From assembly GCA_937959265.1 (NCBI GenBank), contig CALGMA010000026.1:53369-117368 (forward strand): a stretch of 64,000 nt of DNA. The letters are read 5' to 3'. The position numbers were made by a program, and so were the translations under genes. Shown one piece after another: positions 16,294 to 27,800 of this stretch. How positions within the stretch are numbered: position 1 is the stretch's first letter; each line of letters opens with the position of its first letter. The notes under the pieces were generated by a model. That model saw nothing but the letters and a program-made list of their open reading frames with translations. It had not been told where the DNA came from and did not search any database. Source of the stretch: an uncultured Anaerolineae bacterium. Its GTDB lineage: Bacteria; Chloroflexota; Anaerolineae; J036; Brachytrichaceae.

Positions 16294-18270
16294 ATGTCGC
16301 GCATCAACCTTGCCTTGCTCGTCGCACTCGTCTGCGCCTTGTCCGTATGGGCCGTTGTTCCTCCGCCATCGTCACAAACTGCGCCGCCGCCTGAATGGCG
16401 CTATCGCCGCCCGATCACCCTCACCAATGCCGGGCCGACCGACCTGCGTGACTTTCAGGCGCGGCTGGCGCTCGACGCGCAAAATTTCGACTTCGACCTG
16501 GCGCGGCCCGACGGCGGCGACCTGCGCTTCGCCGACGAGGACGGCCGGCGTTACCTGCCGCACTGGATAGAGCGCTATGATGTCGGCGCGCGGCAGGCAG
16601 TCGTCTGGGTCAAAACGCCCCACATCCCGGCGGCGGGCCGACGAACCATCTACCTCTACTACGGCAGCGCGGCGGCAAATGACCTCTCCGGCGGCGGGCG
16701 CGCCTTCGAGATGTTCGACGACTTCGGCCGGCCTGGACTCGGCTATTACACCTTCGGCCCGCCGGTCACCGTCATGACGCGCACCGAAGCCTGGGAGACT
16801 GAGGCGCCCCACACTTTGAGCGTGGTTGAACTGAACCGCGACGGCTACCGCTACTGGGGCTACTATGGCCTGGCCGATTGCGGCGGCATCGGGCTGGCGC
16901 GCAGCAACGATTTGATGAACTGGGTGAAGTGGCCTGAGCCGCTCTTGAATCGCGACGGCGAGCGCTGGCCGTCGGCGCAAAAGGTGGGCGATCAGGTGTA
17001 CATGATTTACGACCGCGATCACTGCGGAGTGAGCCACTTGGTGATGCGCACCAGCGCCGACGGCGTTCACTTCGACTCGGCGTATCGCGTCGTCGTGCCT
17101 CAGGAGGCGGGCATACGCAACCAGAATCCGGCCCTGTTCCGCGACCCGCAGACCGGCATGTTCTACCTGTATTGGTTTCGCGGCAGCAGCGAGGCCGGCT
17201 TCTGGCAGATCAAGATGCGCCGGGCTTGGAGCGTGGAGGGCCTGGTCAACCCGGCGTCCGAGCGCGTCTTGCTCGATGTGCCGTACGAGCTGGCCGCGCC
17301 TAACATGATGTTCCACGACGGCGCCTACTTCCTCTCCACCGAGGTGAACGAAAACGCTTGGAAGACGAAGATCTACGTCGGCCCATCGCCCGCCGGCCCG
17401 TTCACCCCGTTGCCCGACGCGCCGCAGCTCAGCGACAACCAGGCCTGTTTGTTCCAGCACATCTTCGCGACGACGCTACACGCCTACATCTGCAAGGACA
17501 CCGGCGCCGGCTGGGTGCTGAACCATCGCAGCGCCGATTTGTCCGCCGGGCGCAGTGCCCGCCGTCAGCTCGATCCCGGCGTGTGGACTGCGCTGGGCGG
17601 GGCGTGGGCACCGATTGAGATAGACGAGGCCATCGGCGCGCGCGTCGCGCTCGGCGCGAGCGGCGAAGGCCTGCTGATGACCGCGCTGCCGGGCAGCGAC
17701 TACGTCTTTGAGGCGCGCGGCCGCCTGCAAGACCGCGCCGGCAAATGGGGCCTGGCGGTGCGCGTGCAAGATGCGGATAACCACTACCGGGTCGAAGTTG
17801 AGCGCGCCGCAGACGGCGATGCGCTTGCGCGCGTCTATCGCGTTGCGAACGGCGCGCGCGAGGTCGAGCTGGCCGGCGCATCGAACGTCGGCCTCGATCC
17901 GCTGGACTGGCTCAAGCTCAGCGTGGCCATTCGGGGGAACGAAATGCGGGTCAGGCTGAACGACGGGTACGAGTTCGCGGCAGCGGATCCTCAGGCGCGC
18001 TTCGCTTCGGGCCGCAGCGGGCTGTGGGTCGCCGGCAGCGCCCAGTTCGATGACGTCGTTTGGCGCAAGGTTGCCGCACTCGAACCCAAAGCGGTGATCG
18101 GTGCACGCGAGCAACGCGACGCGACCCATGCGAACTGGTCAGGGCGCGATGATGCTGCACTGCGCGCTGCAGCCGATGCGAGCCATCAGCGCCTCACCTG
18201 GCTCGCCGCACTGCTTACGCTGATCGCGCTGGGCATCGTTGCGCTGGGCTTCCTCCACAACCGGCGATAA
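16294..18270 (+). CDS. Membrane-anchored DUF2341 / glycosidase-like beta-propeller protein
   Basis: A 658-aa exported protein. It begins with a signal peptide (MSRINLALLVALVCALSVWAV). A DUF2341 domain follows (RRPITLTNAGPTDLRDFQ to RTIYLYYGSAAAND, about residues 35-125). The middle resembles five-bladed propellers of the GH32/43/68 type (WGYYGLADCGGIGLARSNDL, MIYDRDHCGVSHLVMRTS, NPALFRDPQTGMFYLYWF). A jelly-roll-like region (about 440-600) and a C-terminal membrane helix (LAALLTLIALGIVALGF) complete it. It probably binds or trims a surface glycan. The start codon for the signal peptide is ATG 16294; TATATT lies 18 nt upstream. It follows the GT39 gene directly. Confidence 0.7.
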   Translation: MSRINLALLVALVCALSVWAVVPPPSSQTAPPPEWRYRRPITLTNAGPTDLRDFQARLALDAQNFDFDLARPDGGDLRFADEDGRRYLPHWIERYDVGARQAVVWVKTPHIPAAGRRTIYLYYGSAAANDLSGGGRAFEMFDDFGRPGLGYYTFGPPVTVMTRTEAWETEAPHTLSVVELNRDGYRYWGYYGLADCGGIGLARSNDLMNWVKWPEPLLNRDGERWPSAQKVGDQVYMIYDRDHCGVSHLVMRTSADGVHFDSAYRVVVPQEAGIRNQNPALFRDPQTGMFYLYWFRGSSEAGFWQIKMRRAWSVEGLVNPASERVLLDVPYELAAPNMMFHDGAYFLSTEVNENAWKTKIYVGPSPAGPFTPLPDAPQLSDNQACLFQHIFATTLHAYICKDTGAGWVLNHRSADLSAGRSARRQLDPGVWTALGGAWAPIEIDEAIGARVALGASGEGLLMTALPGSDYVFEARGRLQDRAGKWGLAVRVQDADNHYRVEVERAADGDALARVYRVANGAREVELAGASNVGLDPLDWLKLSVAIRGNEMRVRLNDGYEFAAADPQARFASGRSGLWVAGSAQFDDVVWRKVAALEPKAVIGAREQRDATHANWSGRDDAALRAAADASHQRLTWLAALLTLIALGIVALGFLHNRR

Positions 18271-18287
18271 TTCTGAAGCGTCGCATC

Positions 18288-20165
18288 ATGGAAGAGCATT
18301 ATGGGATGCCGTCGTTGCCGCGGCCCGACGCCTGCACACCAGAGGGGTTGTGGCCGGAGCTGATCATCAACGGCGTCGAACGTATCCATAACCACGCGGT
18401 ATCGCCCGATGGCCGACGCGTCGCGTTCTACCGCGATCGCAACGGGCAGAGCGATTTGTTCACCATTGAGCTGGACTCGAATGGCGCGCCCAACTGGCCG
18501 AGTCGGCTGACGTTCGAACGCACCTACGTCAACTGGTGGGAGGATGAACCGCCGGCCTGGACGCCCGACAGCCGTTTCGTCATCTATGGCGCGTACGATG
18601 ATGACGTGAGCAATCTCTACGTCGTGCCTGCCGACGGCGGCCAGCCGCGCCAGTTGACCGAGCTGTACTACGACGCATCCGAGCCGGCGGTGTCGCCTGA
18701 CGGCCGACTGGTCGCCTTCAGCACCTACAAAGATGGCGCATCGCAGATTGCCGCTGTGCCGTTCGAAGGGGGGTGGGTGACCGGGTTGACGCATGGCACT
18801 GACGAGTGCGGATCGCCGGTCTGGATGCCGGATGGCTCGTGCATCATCTACCAGGCTTCGCCGCAGCATCGGATCAAGCAGACCGATATCTACGCAATCT
18901 CACCGCAGGGCGGCGCGCCGGTTCGGCTGACGCCGGGCGACGGTGCACAGTACTGGGCGCCCAGCGTTTCGCCGGATGGGTCGTGTATCGCCATGCTGTG
19001 CAACCGCAGCGGCAACGATGAAGTGTGGCTGATGGCTGCCGATGGCTCTCGCTTGGCCCAACTCACCCACATCGGCCAGGACGTCGAGGACTTTGCGTGG
19101 GCAACGGACGGCAAGCGTATAGTGCTCATCGGCAGTGAGCAAGGCAGCGATCCACTTTACGTCGTTACTATTGATGACTGCAAAACGACTCGATTGAGGC
19201 GGCCGGCGGGGAATCACAGCACGCCGCGATGGGTGCCCGGCAGAGACGCGTTCGTCATCGGATTCGACAGCCCCAGCCAGCCGCCCGATTTGTATCTGTG
19301 CACTGGAACACCAGGGTCAGGCGAGGATCGCGCGCTGACCAACAGCGCGCCACCGGCGCTGAGGAACTATCCGTTCATCACGCCGTTGCACATCGAATTC
19401 ACCAGTCACGATGGCTGGCTGATTCCGGGATTCCTCTATCGGCCCGGCGCGCTGACCGAAAACCGAAACCGCAGACGCGGCCTGCCGGGGATCGTCTATC
19501 CACACGGCGGCCCAAACGCGCAGTATGATCTGGCTTGGGATCCCGTGCGCCAATACTTTGTTGCCAAAGGCTATGTTATTCTGTGTCCCAACTATCGGGG
19601 TTCGACGGGTTATGGTAGACATTTCAAGGAAGGCAACCTGTTCAATTGGGGAGTAGGTGATCTGCAGGACTGTCTGGCAGCGGCTGATGTATTGATGCGC
19701 ACGCCGAGGGTTGACCCTAAACGGTTGGCGATCTGGGGACAGAGCTACGGCGGCTACCTCTCGTTGTTGGCGTTGGTGAAAGATCCGCAATATCGTTTCA
19801 AATGCGGTGTATCCTTGTATGGCGATAGCCACTTGAAGACGTCATGGGCGCTGGGCGATCATTCAGGGCGGCAAGACTTGGAGTGGCAGATGGGACTGCC
19901 GAGCGATCATGCGCATGAGTATGAGATCGGTTCTCCACTAAACTACGTAAAACAAATTCGCGCTCCTGTGCTCATCATTCACGGCGAGCGTGATGCGCGT
20001 GTGCATCTCAACGAGTCTGCACAATTCGTCGCTGCACTCAAGCACGAAGGTAAAACATTCGAATACAAAACATATCCCGATGAGGGTCACGGTTTCGCCA
20101 ATTCGGCCAATGCGCTCGACGCCCTGCGGCGCATTGAGCGCTTCCTGGATTGGCATCTGATGTGA
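18288..20165 (+). CDS. S9 family prolyl oligopeptidase-like peptidase
   Basis: A 625-aa serine peptidase of the S9 family. The N-terminal two thirds form a beta-propeller of WD40/TolB-like repeats (VSPDGRRVAFYRD, VSPDGRLVAFSTY, VSPDGSCIAML). The C-terminal alpha/beta hydrolase has the nucleophile motif GQSYGGY near residue 486, the Asp in HGERDARV near 570 and the His in DEGHGF near 602. No signal peptide is visible, so it is probably cytoplasmic and cleaves short peptides, in the manner of acylaminoacyl peptidases. It might process peptides taken up by the Opp-type systems seen here; that is inference. GATAAT lies 16 nt before the ATG. Confidence 0.9.
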   Translation: MEEHYGMPSLPRPDACTPEGLWPELIINGVERIHNHAVSPDGRRVAFYRDRNGQSDLFTIELDSNGAPNWPSRLTFERTYVNWWEDEPPAWTPDSRFVIYGAYDDDVSNLYVVPADGGQPRQLTELYYDASEPAVSPDGRLVAFSTYKDGASQIAAVPFEGGWVTGLTHGTDECGSPVWMPDGSCIIYQASPQHRIKQTDIYAISPQGGAPVRLTPGDGAQYWAPSVSPDGSCIAMLCNRSGNDEVWLMAADGSRLAQLTHIGQDVEDFAWATDGKRIVLIGSEQGSDPLYVVTIDDCKTTRLRRPAGNHSTPRWVPGRDAFVIGFDSPSQPPDLYLCTGTPGSGEDRALTNSAPPALRNYPFITPLHIEFTSHDGWLIPGFLYRPGALTENRNRRRGLPGIVYPHGGPNAQYDLAWDPVRQYFVAKGYVILCPNYRGSTGYGRHFKEGNLFNWGVGDLQDCLAAADVLMRTPRVDPKRLAIWGQSYGGYLSLLALVKDPQYRFKCGVSLYGDSHLKTSWALGDHSGRQDLEWQMGLPSDHAHEYEIGSPLNYVKQIRAPVLIIHGERDARVHLNESAQFVAALKHEGKTFEYKTYPDEGHGFANSANALDALRRIERFLDWHLM

Positions 20166-20176
20166 GGAAGAGAAGG

Positions 20177-21865
<1,689 letters not shown>

Positions 21866-21975
21866 TCACGAATCGTGGCCCCGCCTTGGTATCTGAAGAA
21901 GCAAGCTTAATGCCGAGGTCAGCGCCGGAACGGTGAGTTGGTGCTGACCTCGCCACTCGGTTGAACAGGAGTTGA

Positions 21976-23832
21976 ATGAAACGAACGCAATTGCTTCAAA
22001 CGTTTTGTGCGATCGCTGCTGCCGTTGCGACGATCTTGGCATCTGCCCTCGGTGGTGCGCCGGCAGCCTTCGCGCAGGATGAGCCGCCGGCTGCGGAGAT
22101 CACTACACCGGACGTCTCGGTCGAACCAAATCAGGCCAATGCTGGTGAGATATGGACGCCAGGTGCCGGTGCCAGCTTCAACCTTCTGGGGAATCCCAAT
22201 GTCACCGTCCGGGTGGACGCACCATACACGTTTGCCGCATCTGGGTTTTATCAACTCTTCGACCCGGATACGGGCTTCGGGGCGCAGATACCCGTGCCTG
22301 CGACGCTCTCGAATGGCAACCGTCGCGCTGAAATGACGGTGACGCTGAGCGCCAGCAACATCAAGAATGGCGCAGCGATCTACTTCGAGATCTCCTCCTC
22401 CGATGCCACGGTTGTGGCCAAGAGTCCGCCTTACAACCTCGTAGCAAGGTTGTATACACCTGCGATATTGGTGAACGCAGGCCAATCGCCGTTTCCCGTC
22501 CCGCTTACGAGCACCGCTCTGAATGCCTGCGATGCCTTCATCAATTCACGAGGTGGACCGCTTTCGCCATGGGTCAGCTACAACGTCATCGAATCGCCTA
22601 TGCGCACAGAGAGTTGGTTCTTCGCGAACAACACCGTGCCCAACGCGACGATCGTCGTGTCGCTGACGAACTACACCAGTGTGCAGGGCCAGTTGCAGGT
22701 GTTCGCGGAGCAAAACGGATGTGGCATCCTGACGCCGCTGCTCGGCTTCGGCACAAACCCTAACCCGATCGTCACGGTATTCAACATCCCGGTTGGGAGG
22801 ATCTACTTCCGGGTGATCAGTGGCTCTGGCCAGCCGGCGCCGCTGCCCTATATCATCCGCTGGGGATTCGCGGGTACGACGGGCTCGTTCGAGCCGAACA
22901 ACGATCCATGTCAGGCGACGCCGCTGCAACCGGGTCTCCAATACACCACGCTCAGCGACGACCCATACGATTTCTTCGCCGTGAACATTACCGGCACTGC
23001 ACAGATTCAGGTGCTGGTTCAGGGACACACGATTGGCCAGACACAGATACAGGTGCGCACGCCGCTCAAGCCCGGGTTCACCTGTCCCGGCAACGGCGCC
23101 GATCCGGTCAACAGCACCGACCGCATTGACCCGTTCGGCGTCGTGCCGCAAGGTGGCGGCGATGTGGTGCTGACCGTCAACATCCCCGGCCCCGGCCTGT
23201 ATTACATCCGCGTCAGCATCCCGAGTGGCGTTTCCGGCAATGGCCAACCCTATCGCATCTCGTGGAACTACCGCAGCGCGGGAGGGGGCACTGCTCCGAA
23301 CACCCGGGATCCGCTGTTCACCTCCAACCCGAATCAGCCGTACAACCCGCCTTACAATGGCGACATCCTGTTCAATATTGCTGCCGGCCAGACAGCTACC
23401 TATTACTGGTCGGGCATGGATGCGCTTGTCTCGTACGACTCGATCCAGGTGAAGGTGATCGGCGTGACCAACCTGCAGGGCTGCGGCCTGGGCGATCCAT
23501 CTCGCACCAACCCGAATACCTTCGCCAACAACTGGGCTTCGGTAGGCACGAACGCGCCACGCGGCTCGATCAGCATCCAGTTCAATGCCGCAGGTGGCTA
23601 CAACATCGAACTCCGTGTGCTGCAAAGCGGCACGCAGCGCTTCTATGATGCCAAGCCGCTGAAGGTGAGCTGCGGCACATTGATGACCGCGCGCGAATAT
23701 CTGAGTGTGATGGAGAATCCCCGACTCAGCGTGCCCGAAGACAAATGGGACGAGCCGCTGCAACCGCCCGATCTGGTTCTGCCGCAGGTGTCGCCTACGT
23801 CGGAACAGCCTGACGTCGAACCGCATCCGTAA
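21976..23832 (+). CDS. Secreted protein with pre-peptidase C-terminal-like domains
   Basis: A 618-aa exported protein of unknown function. It has a clear signal peptide (AAFAQDE cleavage near residue 35) and no lipobox. The mature part is beta-rich with many Asn, Pro and Gly. One region (FEPNNDPCQATPL to YDFFAVNITGTAQIQVLVQG, about 305-360) resembles pre-peptidase C-terminal domains, which are non-catalytic modules of secreted proteases, and a related GLYYIRVSIPSG segment closes that unit. No catalytic motif is visible. The Shine-Dalgarno sequence CAGGAG sits 5 nt before the ATG. It follows the SH3 lipoprotein by 110 bp and ends at a strong terminator. Confidence 0.7.
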   Translation: MKRTQLLQTFCAIAAAVATILASALGGAPAAFAQDEPPAAEITTPDVSVEPNQANAGEIWTPGAGASFNLLGNPNVTVRVDAPYTFAASGFYQLFDPDTGFGAQIPVPATLSNGNRRAEMTVTLSASNIKNGAAIYFEISSSDATVVAKSPPYNLVARLYTPAILVNAGQSPFPVPLTSTALNACDAFINSRGGPLSPWVSYNVIESPMRTESWFFANNTVPNATIVVSLTNYTSVQGQLQVFAEQNGCGILTPLLGFGTNPNPIVTVFNIPVGRIYFRVISGSGQPAPLPYIIRWGFAGTTGSFEPNNDPCQATPLQPGLQYTTLSDDPYDFFAVNITGTAQIQVLVQGHTIGQTQIQVRTPLKPGFTCPGNGADPVNSTDRIDPFGVVPQGGGDVVLTVNIPGPGLYYIRVSIPSGVSGNGQPYRISWNYRSAGGGTAPNTRDPLFTSNPNQPYNPPYNGDILFNIAAGQTATYYWSGMDALVSYDSIQVKVIGVTNLQGCGLGDPSRTNPNTFANNWASVGTNAPRGSISIQFNAAGGYNIELRVLQSGTQRFYDAKPLKVSCGTLMTAREYLSVMENPRLSVPEDKWDEPLQPPDLVLPQVSPTSEQPDVEPHP

Positions 23833-23860
23833 ACCAGGTTCGGGGATCAGACACAAACGA

Positions 23861-23894
23861 GGCGGGCTGCGCTCAGGCGCAGCCCGCCTTTTTT
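23861..23894 (+). terminator. Rho-independent terminator before dnaG
   Basis: GGCGGGCTGCGC (23861-23872) and GCGCAGCCCGCC (23877-23888) form a perfect 12-bp stem with a TCAG loop, followed by TTTTTT. The dnaG -10 hexamer starts only 8 nt after it. Confidence 0.95.
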
Positions 23895-23901
23895 ACGCGG
23901 T

Positions 23902-23907
23902 TACAAT
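23902..23907 (+). promoter_or_regulatory. TACAAT -10 element directly before dnaG
   Basis: TACAAT ends 7 nt before the dnaG ATG, so transcription would begin at or next to the start codon. The region where a -35 box should lie is the preceding terminator stem and has no TTGACA-like sequence. Confidence 0.55.
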
Positions 23908-23914
23908 CCGAAGC

Positions 23915-25873
23915 ATGTCCGTGGTCGAAGAGGTCAAGCGCCGCGTAGATATCGTCGAGGTGATCGGCAGCTACGTGAAGCTCTCGCGCAGCGGCCGGAA
24001 CTACAAAGGCTTATCGCCGTTCCAGAACGAGCGCACGCCGTCCTTCTTCGTCTTTCCCGACACACAAACGTTCAAGGACTTCTCCAGCGGCGAGCAGGGC
24101 GACGTGTTCTCCTTCCTGATGAAGAAGGAGGGATGGACGTTCGGCGAGGCGTTGCGCGAGCTGGCCCGGCGCGCCGGCGTGCAACTGGATGAGCGCACGC
24201 CGGAGCAGCAGCAATCCGCCGACTACGCGGCGCGTTTGCGCGATGCGCTGGCGCAGGCGGCGGCCTATTTCCATCACTTGCTGCTTACAGCGCCCCAGGC
24301 AGCGGCCTGCCGGGCATACTTGCGCGAGAAGCGTCGTCTCATCGATGAGACGATCACGGCCTGGCAAATCGGCTACAGCCTGGCCGACTATCACGCCCTG
24401 ACGCACCACCTGACGGCCCGTGGCTTTAGCGTGCCGGAGCTGATTGATGCCGGCCTGGTGATCGAAAACGAGGAGGGCCGGCGCTATGATCGCTTCCGCG
24501 GTCGGCTGATGATTCCGATCCATGACGCCAGAGGGCAGGTGGTCGGTTTCGGCTCGCGCGCGCTCGACGGCAGCGAACCGAAGTACATGAACTCGCCGCA
24601 GACCGCCGTCTTCGATAAAGGCCGCTTACTCTTTGGCCTGCACCGCGCCCACTCGGCGATTCGCAGCGAGCAAGTGGCGGTGTTGGTCGAAGGCTACATG
24701 GACGTGATCGGCTGCCACCAGGCGGGATTCGCTAACGTCGTCGCCGGGATGGGCACGTCGCTCACCGAAGATCAGTTCCGTGCGCTGAAGCGGCTGGCCA
24801 CGCGCATCGTACTGGCGCTGGATGCCGACGCCGCCGGCGACCGTGCCGTCCTGCGCGGCGTAGAGGTCGCGCGCGATGCCATGGATCGTGAAGTGCAGCC
24901 GATCTTCGATCCGCGCGGTGCGATTCGCTGCGAGTCGAAGCTGAAAGCGGACATCCGGGTGGCCGTGCTGCCGCAAGGCAAGGACCCTGATGAGTTGGTG
25001 CTGGAATCGCCGGAACGCTGGCGTGAGGTCGTGGTGAACGCCCGGCCGGTGGTTGAGCACGTGATGGACGTCATCCTACGCAGCCAGGATATATCCGATC
25101 CACATGCCAAGTCGCAGGTGGTGCGGGCCGTCGCCCCCGTCCTGCTGGATGCATCCGACCCGGTGCAGCGCGATTTCTACGTTCAACATCTGGCGCGCCG
25201 CCTACAAGTCAGCCCGCGCGCCGTGCTGGCGGTGGTCAGCGAAGTGGCGCGCGAGGTGCGATCCAAGGTGCAGGGATCAGGAATGCGTGGTCAGGGAACA
25301 CAGATTGCGGATCAGGCGCAAGGGGGTGCCGGTCAGCACACGGACATCCAGGATCACGAGTCGAGCCTTGAGCGTCGTGGAGCTGACAAGACCGACCTGG
25401 AAGTGCATCTGATCGCCGCGTTGTGGCGGCGCCCGCAGTTGCTGCTAGATGCCAACGTCGCCTTGACCCGCGCGAACCTGGACGTGTTGGACGAGCGCGA
25501 CTTCGCGAACCCGGCGCTGCGTGCAGGGTTTCGTCGGCTCAGCCGCGTAGCGATGGGCGCCTCGTCATTGTCGGCGGAGGGCGAAGCGTCGGAGGAGGAC
25601 TGGCTGACGATCATTGCCGATTACGACGCGCTCGAACTGTTGGCAGCGGATGAAGCACTGCTGCGTGAAGAGGTTGTGCGCACGGCGCTGCGCTTGCGCG
25701 AACGCAACCTGATACGCGACCGGATCGGCATCAACTTGATGATCGAAGAAGCGAAGCGCGCCGACGAGGCCGATGTCGCTGCACGGTATAATCTCGAGTT
25801 GCATCGCGTGCTAACGCAACATCTGCGGGCACAAAAAGCGCTGCAGTTACGCAGCGCGCTCAACGTGACCTGA
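23915..25873 (+). CDS. dnaG: DNA primase DnaG with a zinc-ligand-less N-terminal domain
   Basis: DnaG makes RNA primers at the replication fork. The 652-aa product has the N-terminal CHC2-type domain (about 34-80), the RNA-polymerase core with Toprim motifs (VLVEGYMDVIGCHQAG near 256, LALDADAAGDRA near 305, GKDPDEL) and a C-terminal helicase-binding region. The usual CPFH and C-F-G-x-C ligands read GLSPFQNERTPSF and TFKDFSSGEQGD, so the zinc-binding residues are replaced. A low-complexity linker (VQGSGMRGQGTQIADQAQGG, near 450-480) separates the core from the C-terminal domain. It is followed by sigA, 25 nt downstream, as in the macromolecular synthesis operon. Confidence 0.95.
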   Translation: MSVVEEVKRRVDIVEVIGSYVKLSRSGRNYKGLSPFQNERTPSFFVFPDTQTFKDFSSGEQGDVFSFLMKKEGWTFGEALRELARRAGVQLDERTPEQQQSADYAARLRDALAQAAAYFHHLLLTAPQAAACRAYLREKRRLIDETITAWQIGYSLADYHALTHHLTARGFSVPELIDAGLVIENEEGRRYDRFRGRLMIPIHDARGQVVGFGSRALDGSEPKYMNSPQTAVFDKGRLLFGLHRAHSAIRSEQVAVLVEGYMDVIGCHQAGFANVVAGMGTSLTEDQFRALKRLATRIVLALDADAAGDRAVLRGVEVARDAMDREVQPIFDPRGAIRCESKLKADIRVAVLPQGKDPDELVLESPERWREVVVNARPVVEHVMDVILRSQDISDPHAKSQVVRAVAPVLLDASDPVQRDFYVQHLARRLQVSPRAVLAVVSEVAREVRSKVQGSGMRGQGTQIADQAQGGAGQHTDIQDHESSLERRGADKTDLEVHLIAALWRRPQLLLDANVALTRANLDVLDERDFANPALRAGFRRLSRVAMGASSLSAEGEASEEDWLTIIADYDALELLAADEALLREEVVRTALRLRERNLIRDRIGINLMIEEAKRADEADVAARYNLELHRVLTQHLRAQKALQLRSALNVT

Positions 25874-25898
25874 TCGGTGTTGATCGTGCTCAAGAGGA

Positions 25899-27635
25899 AT
25901 GACGCCAGTGACTAGACCAACGCGCTCTAGCGCCTCCGCCAGATCCTCGCGAAGGGTCAAGCCGGCCAACCAATCGGCCCCGCAGAAAGGCGACCGTTCG
26001 ACGAAGAACGGCGTGCCGAGGCGCGACGATGTAGATGAACTCGAAGCCGCCGCATTTGTCGGCAGCGAGGGCGTAGATTCGTCTGCCTCTCCCATTTCCG
26101 AAGAATCCGGCGACCTCGTCCTGGACGCGTCGGTCGCTGACCCGGATCTACTCGATTCGGCCGAGAATGTGGATGCCGAGGCAGAGGCCGCGGCCTACGC
26201 CCTGGCCGAGATGGACGACGAAGACGGGTTGGAGGATCTCTCTGGTCTCGACTCACGCCGACTCGCTGAAATTGATGATCTGGATGGCGCAGATCCCGTG
26301 CGAATGTATCTGCGCGAAATTGGCTCGACGCCGCTGCTGACCGCAGATCAGGAACTGAGGACATGCGCGACCTTTGGCGCCGAACAACTTGCTCACCGGA
26401 TCCGCGCCGAAGCGCACGATCGCGGCCTGGCGTTCTGGCTGCTCGTGTATGAGCATCTCGCCCGCTCCTGGCAAACTGTGCTCGACGAATGCGCAGCGCG
26501 CAAAGTCGCACCGCCGGCCTTGTCGGTGATTTTGCGGGATGCGCGTAATATGCCGTGGCATTACACCGACCCGCTTCCCTCGGATGTGCAACTGTATCTG
26601 CGTTCGCTCGGTTGGGGACAGGATCAAACCGTCGAGAAGATCAGTAGACCGTTGTTCGAAGTCGTCCTGGCGGCGATCATCTTCCCGACCGCCTTCGTCG
26701 AGCAGCTCGAGCAGCATGTCGAGTTCTCGCCAGCGCTGCCCGAATGGGACGAGGCGAGAGCCTGGATGCCGCCTCAGGCCGACTGTGAAGATCACCTGCG
26801 CGAAGTTGAATTGCGCGCGGAAGAAGCCAAGAGCTCGCTCACCCGTGCTAACCTGCGCCTGGTCGTCAGCATCGCCAAGCGCTATATCGGGCGAGGCATT
26901 TCGTTCATGGACCTGATCCAGGAAGGCAATATGGGCTTGCTGCGCGCTATCGAGAAATTCAACGCCTGGCGCGGCTTCAAGTTTAGCACCTACGCCACCT
27001 GGTGGATTCGGCAGGCGATCAGTCGTTCGATCGCCGACCAGGCGCGCACCATTCGCATCCCGGTGCATTTGGTGGAGACTATCAACAAGCTCACCCGGCT
27101 GCAGCGTCGCATGACGCAGGAATTGGGCCAGGAGCCGACCACGGAGGACCTGGCGATGGAGATGGATTTACTCGACGAGCGTGAACTCGCGGCGATTATG
27201 GAAGCCCACGCCAGCGGTAAGCCAATCGACCCAGCGCTGGAGCGCAAGCTCGATCAGGCGGTAAAACGCATTCAACAGATCATGCGCGTGTCGCTCGAGC
27301 CGATCTCGCTCGAATCGCCAGTCGGCTCGGAGCAGAACAGCTTGCTGGGTGAGTTCATCCCGGACGATAGCGAGCTTTCGCCTTCCGATTCGGCCTCGCT
27401 GCAGATGCTCAAGCAGCAAGTCCGCAGCGTGCTGGAAAGCCTGAGCGACCGCGAGCGTGAAGTATTGGAGATGCGCTTCGGCTTCCGCGACGGTAAGACG
27501 CACACGCTGGAAGAGGTGGGCCGGACGTTCAACGTGACGCGCGAGCGCGTGCGGCAAATCGAAGCGAAGGCCCTGCGCAAGTTGCGCCATCCTCATCACA
27601 GTCGCCGGCTGCGCGATTATCTGAGCGATGTCTGA
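25899..27635 (+). CDS. sigA: Primary RNA polymerase sigma factor (RpoD/SigA)
   Basis: The housekeeping sigma factor, 578 aa. An acidic, low-complexity N-terminus (1-125) precedes region 1.2 ([16 protein letters not shown]). A non-conserved insert of roughly 150 aa lies before region 2 ([27 protein letters not shown], then [17 protein letters not shown], which recognises the -10 element). Region 3 and region 4 ([29 protein letters not shown], -35 recognition) follow. The Shine-Dalgarno sequence AAGAGGA sits just before ATG 25899. Conserved regions 2.3-2.4 are intact, which fits the many TANAAT hexamers in this window. It is probably co-transcribed with dnaG. Confidence 0.95.
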   Translation: MTPVTRPTRSSASARSSRRVKPANQSAPQKGDRSTKNGVPRRDDVDELEAAAFVGSEGVDSSASPISEESGDLVLDASVADPDLLDSAENVDAEAEAAAYALAEMDDEDGLEDLSGLDSRRLAEIDDLDGADPVRMYLREIGSTPLLTADQELRTCATFGAEQLAHRIRAEAHDRGLAFWLLVYEHLARSWQTVLDECAARKVAPPALSVILRDARNMPWHYTDPLPSDVQLYLRSLGWGQDQTVEKISRPLFEVVLAAIIFPTAFVEQLEQHVEFSPALPEWDEARAWMPPQADCEDHLREVELRAEEAKSSLTRANLRLVVSIAKRYIGRGISFMDLIQEGNMGLLRAIEKFNAWRGFKFSTYATWWIRQAISRSIADQARTIRIPVHLVETINKLTRLQRRMTQELGQEPTTEDLAMEMDLLDERELAAIMEAHASGKPIDPALERKLDQAVKRIQQIMRVSLEPISLESPVGSEQNSLLGEFIPDDSELSPSDSASLQMLKQQVRSVLESLSDREREVLEMRFGFRDGKTHTLEEVGRTFNVTRERVRQIEAKALRKLRHPHHSRRLRDYLSDV

Positions 27636-27800
27636 CCCGCTCCCCTGATATGGCGGGTCGTGCCGCGCAATGTGCAAATACCATCCTGAGTGGTCTCGGC
27701 GCGAACTGAACTTGCGTGTCTCACCTGCGTCACGCCCCTGTGCAGGATCACAGTCGAAGCTCGTTGAGCCGATGGAATTGATCAGGTTCTACTGTCGCCC

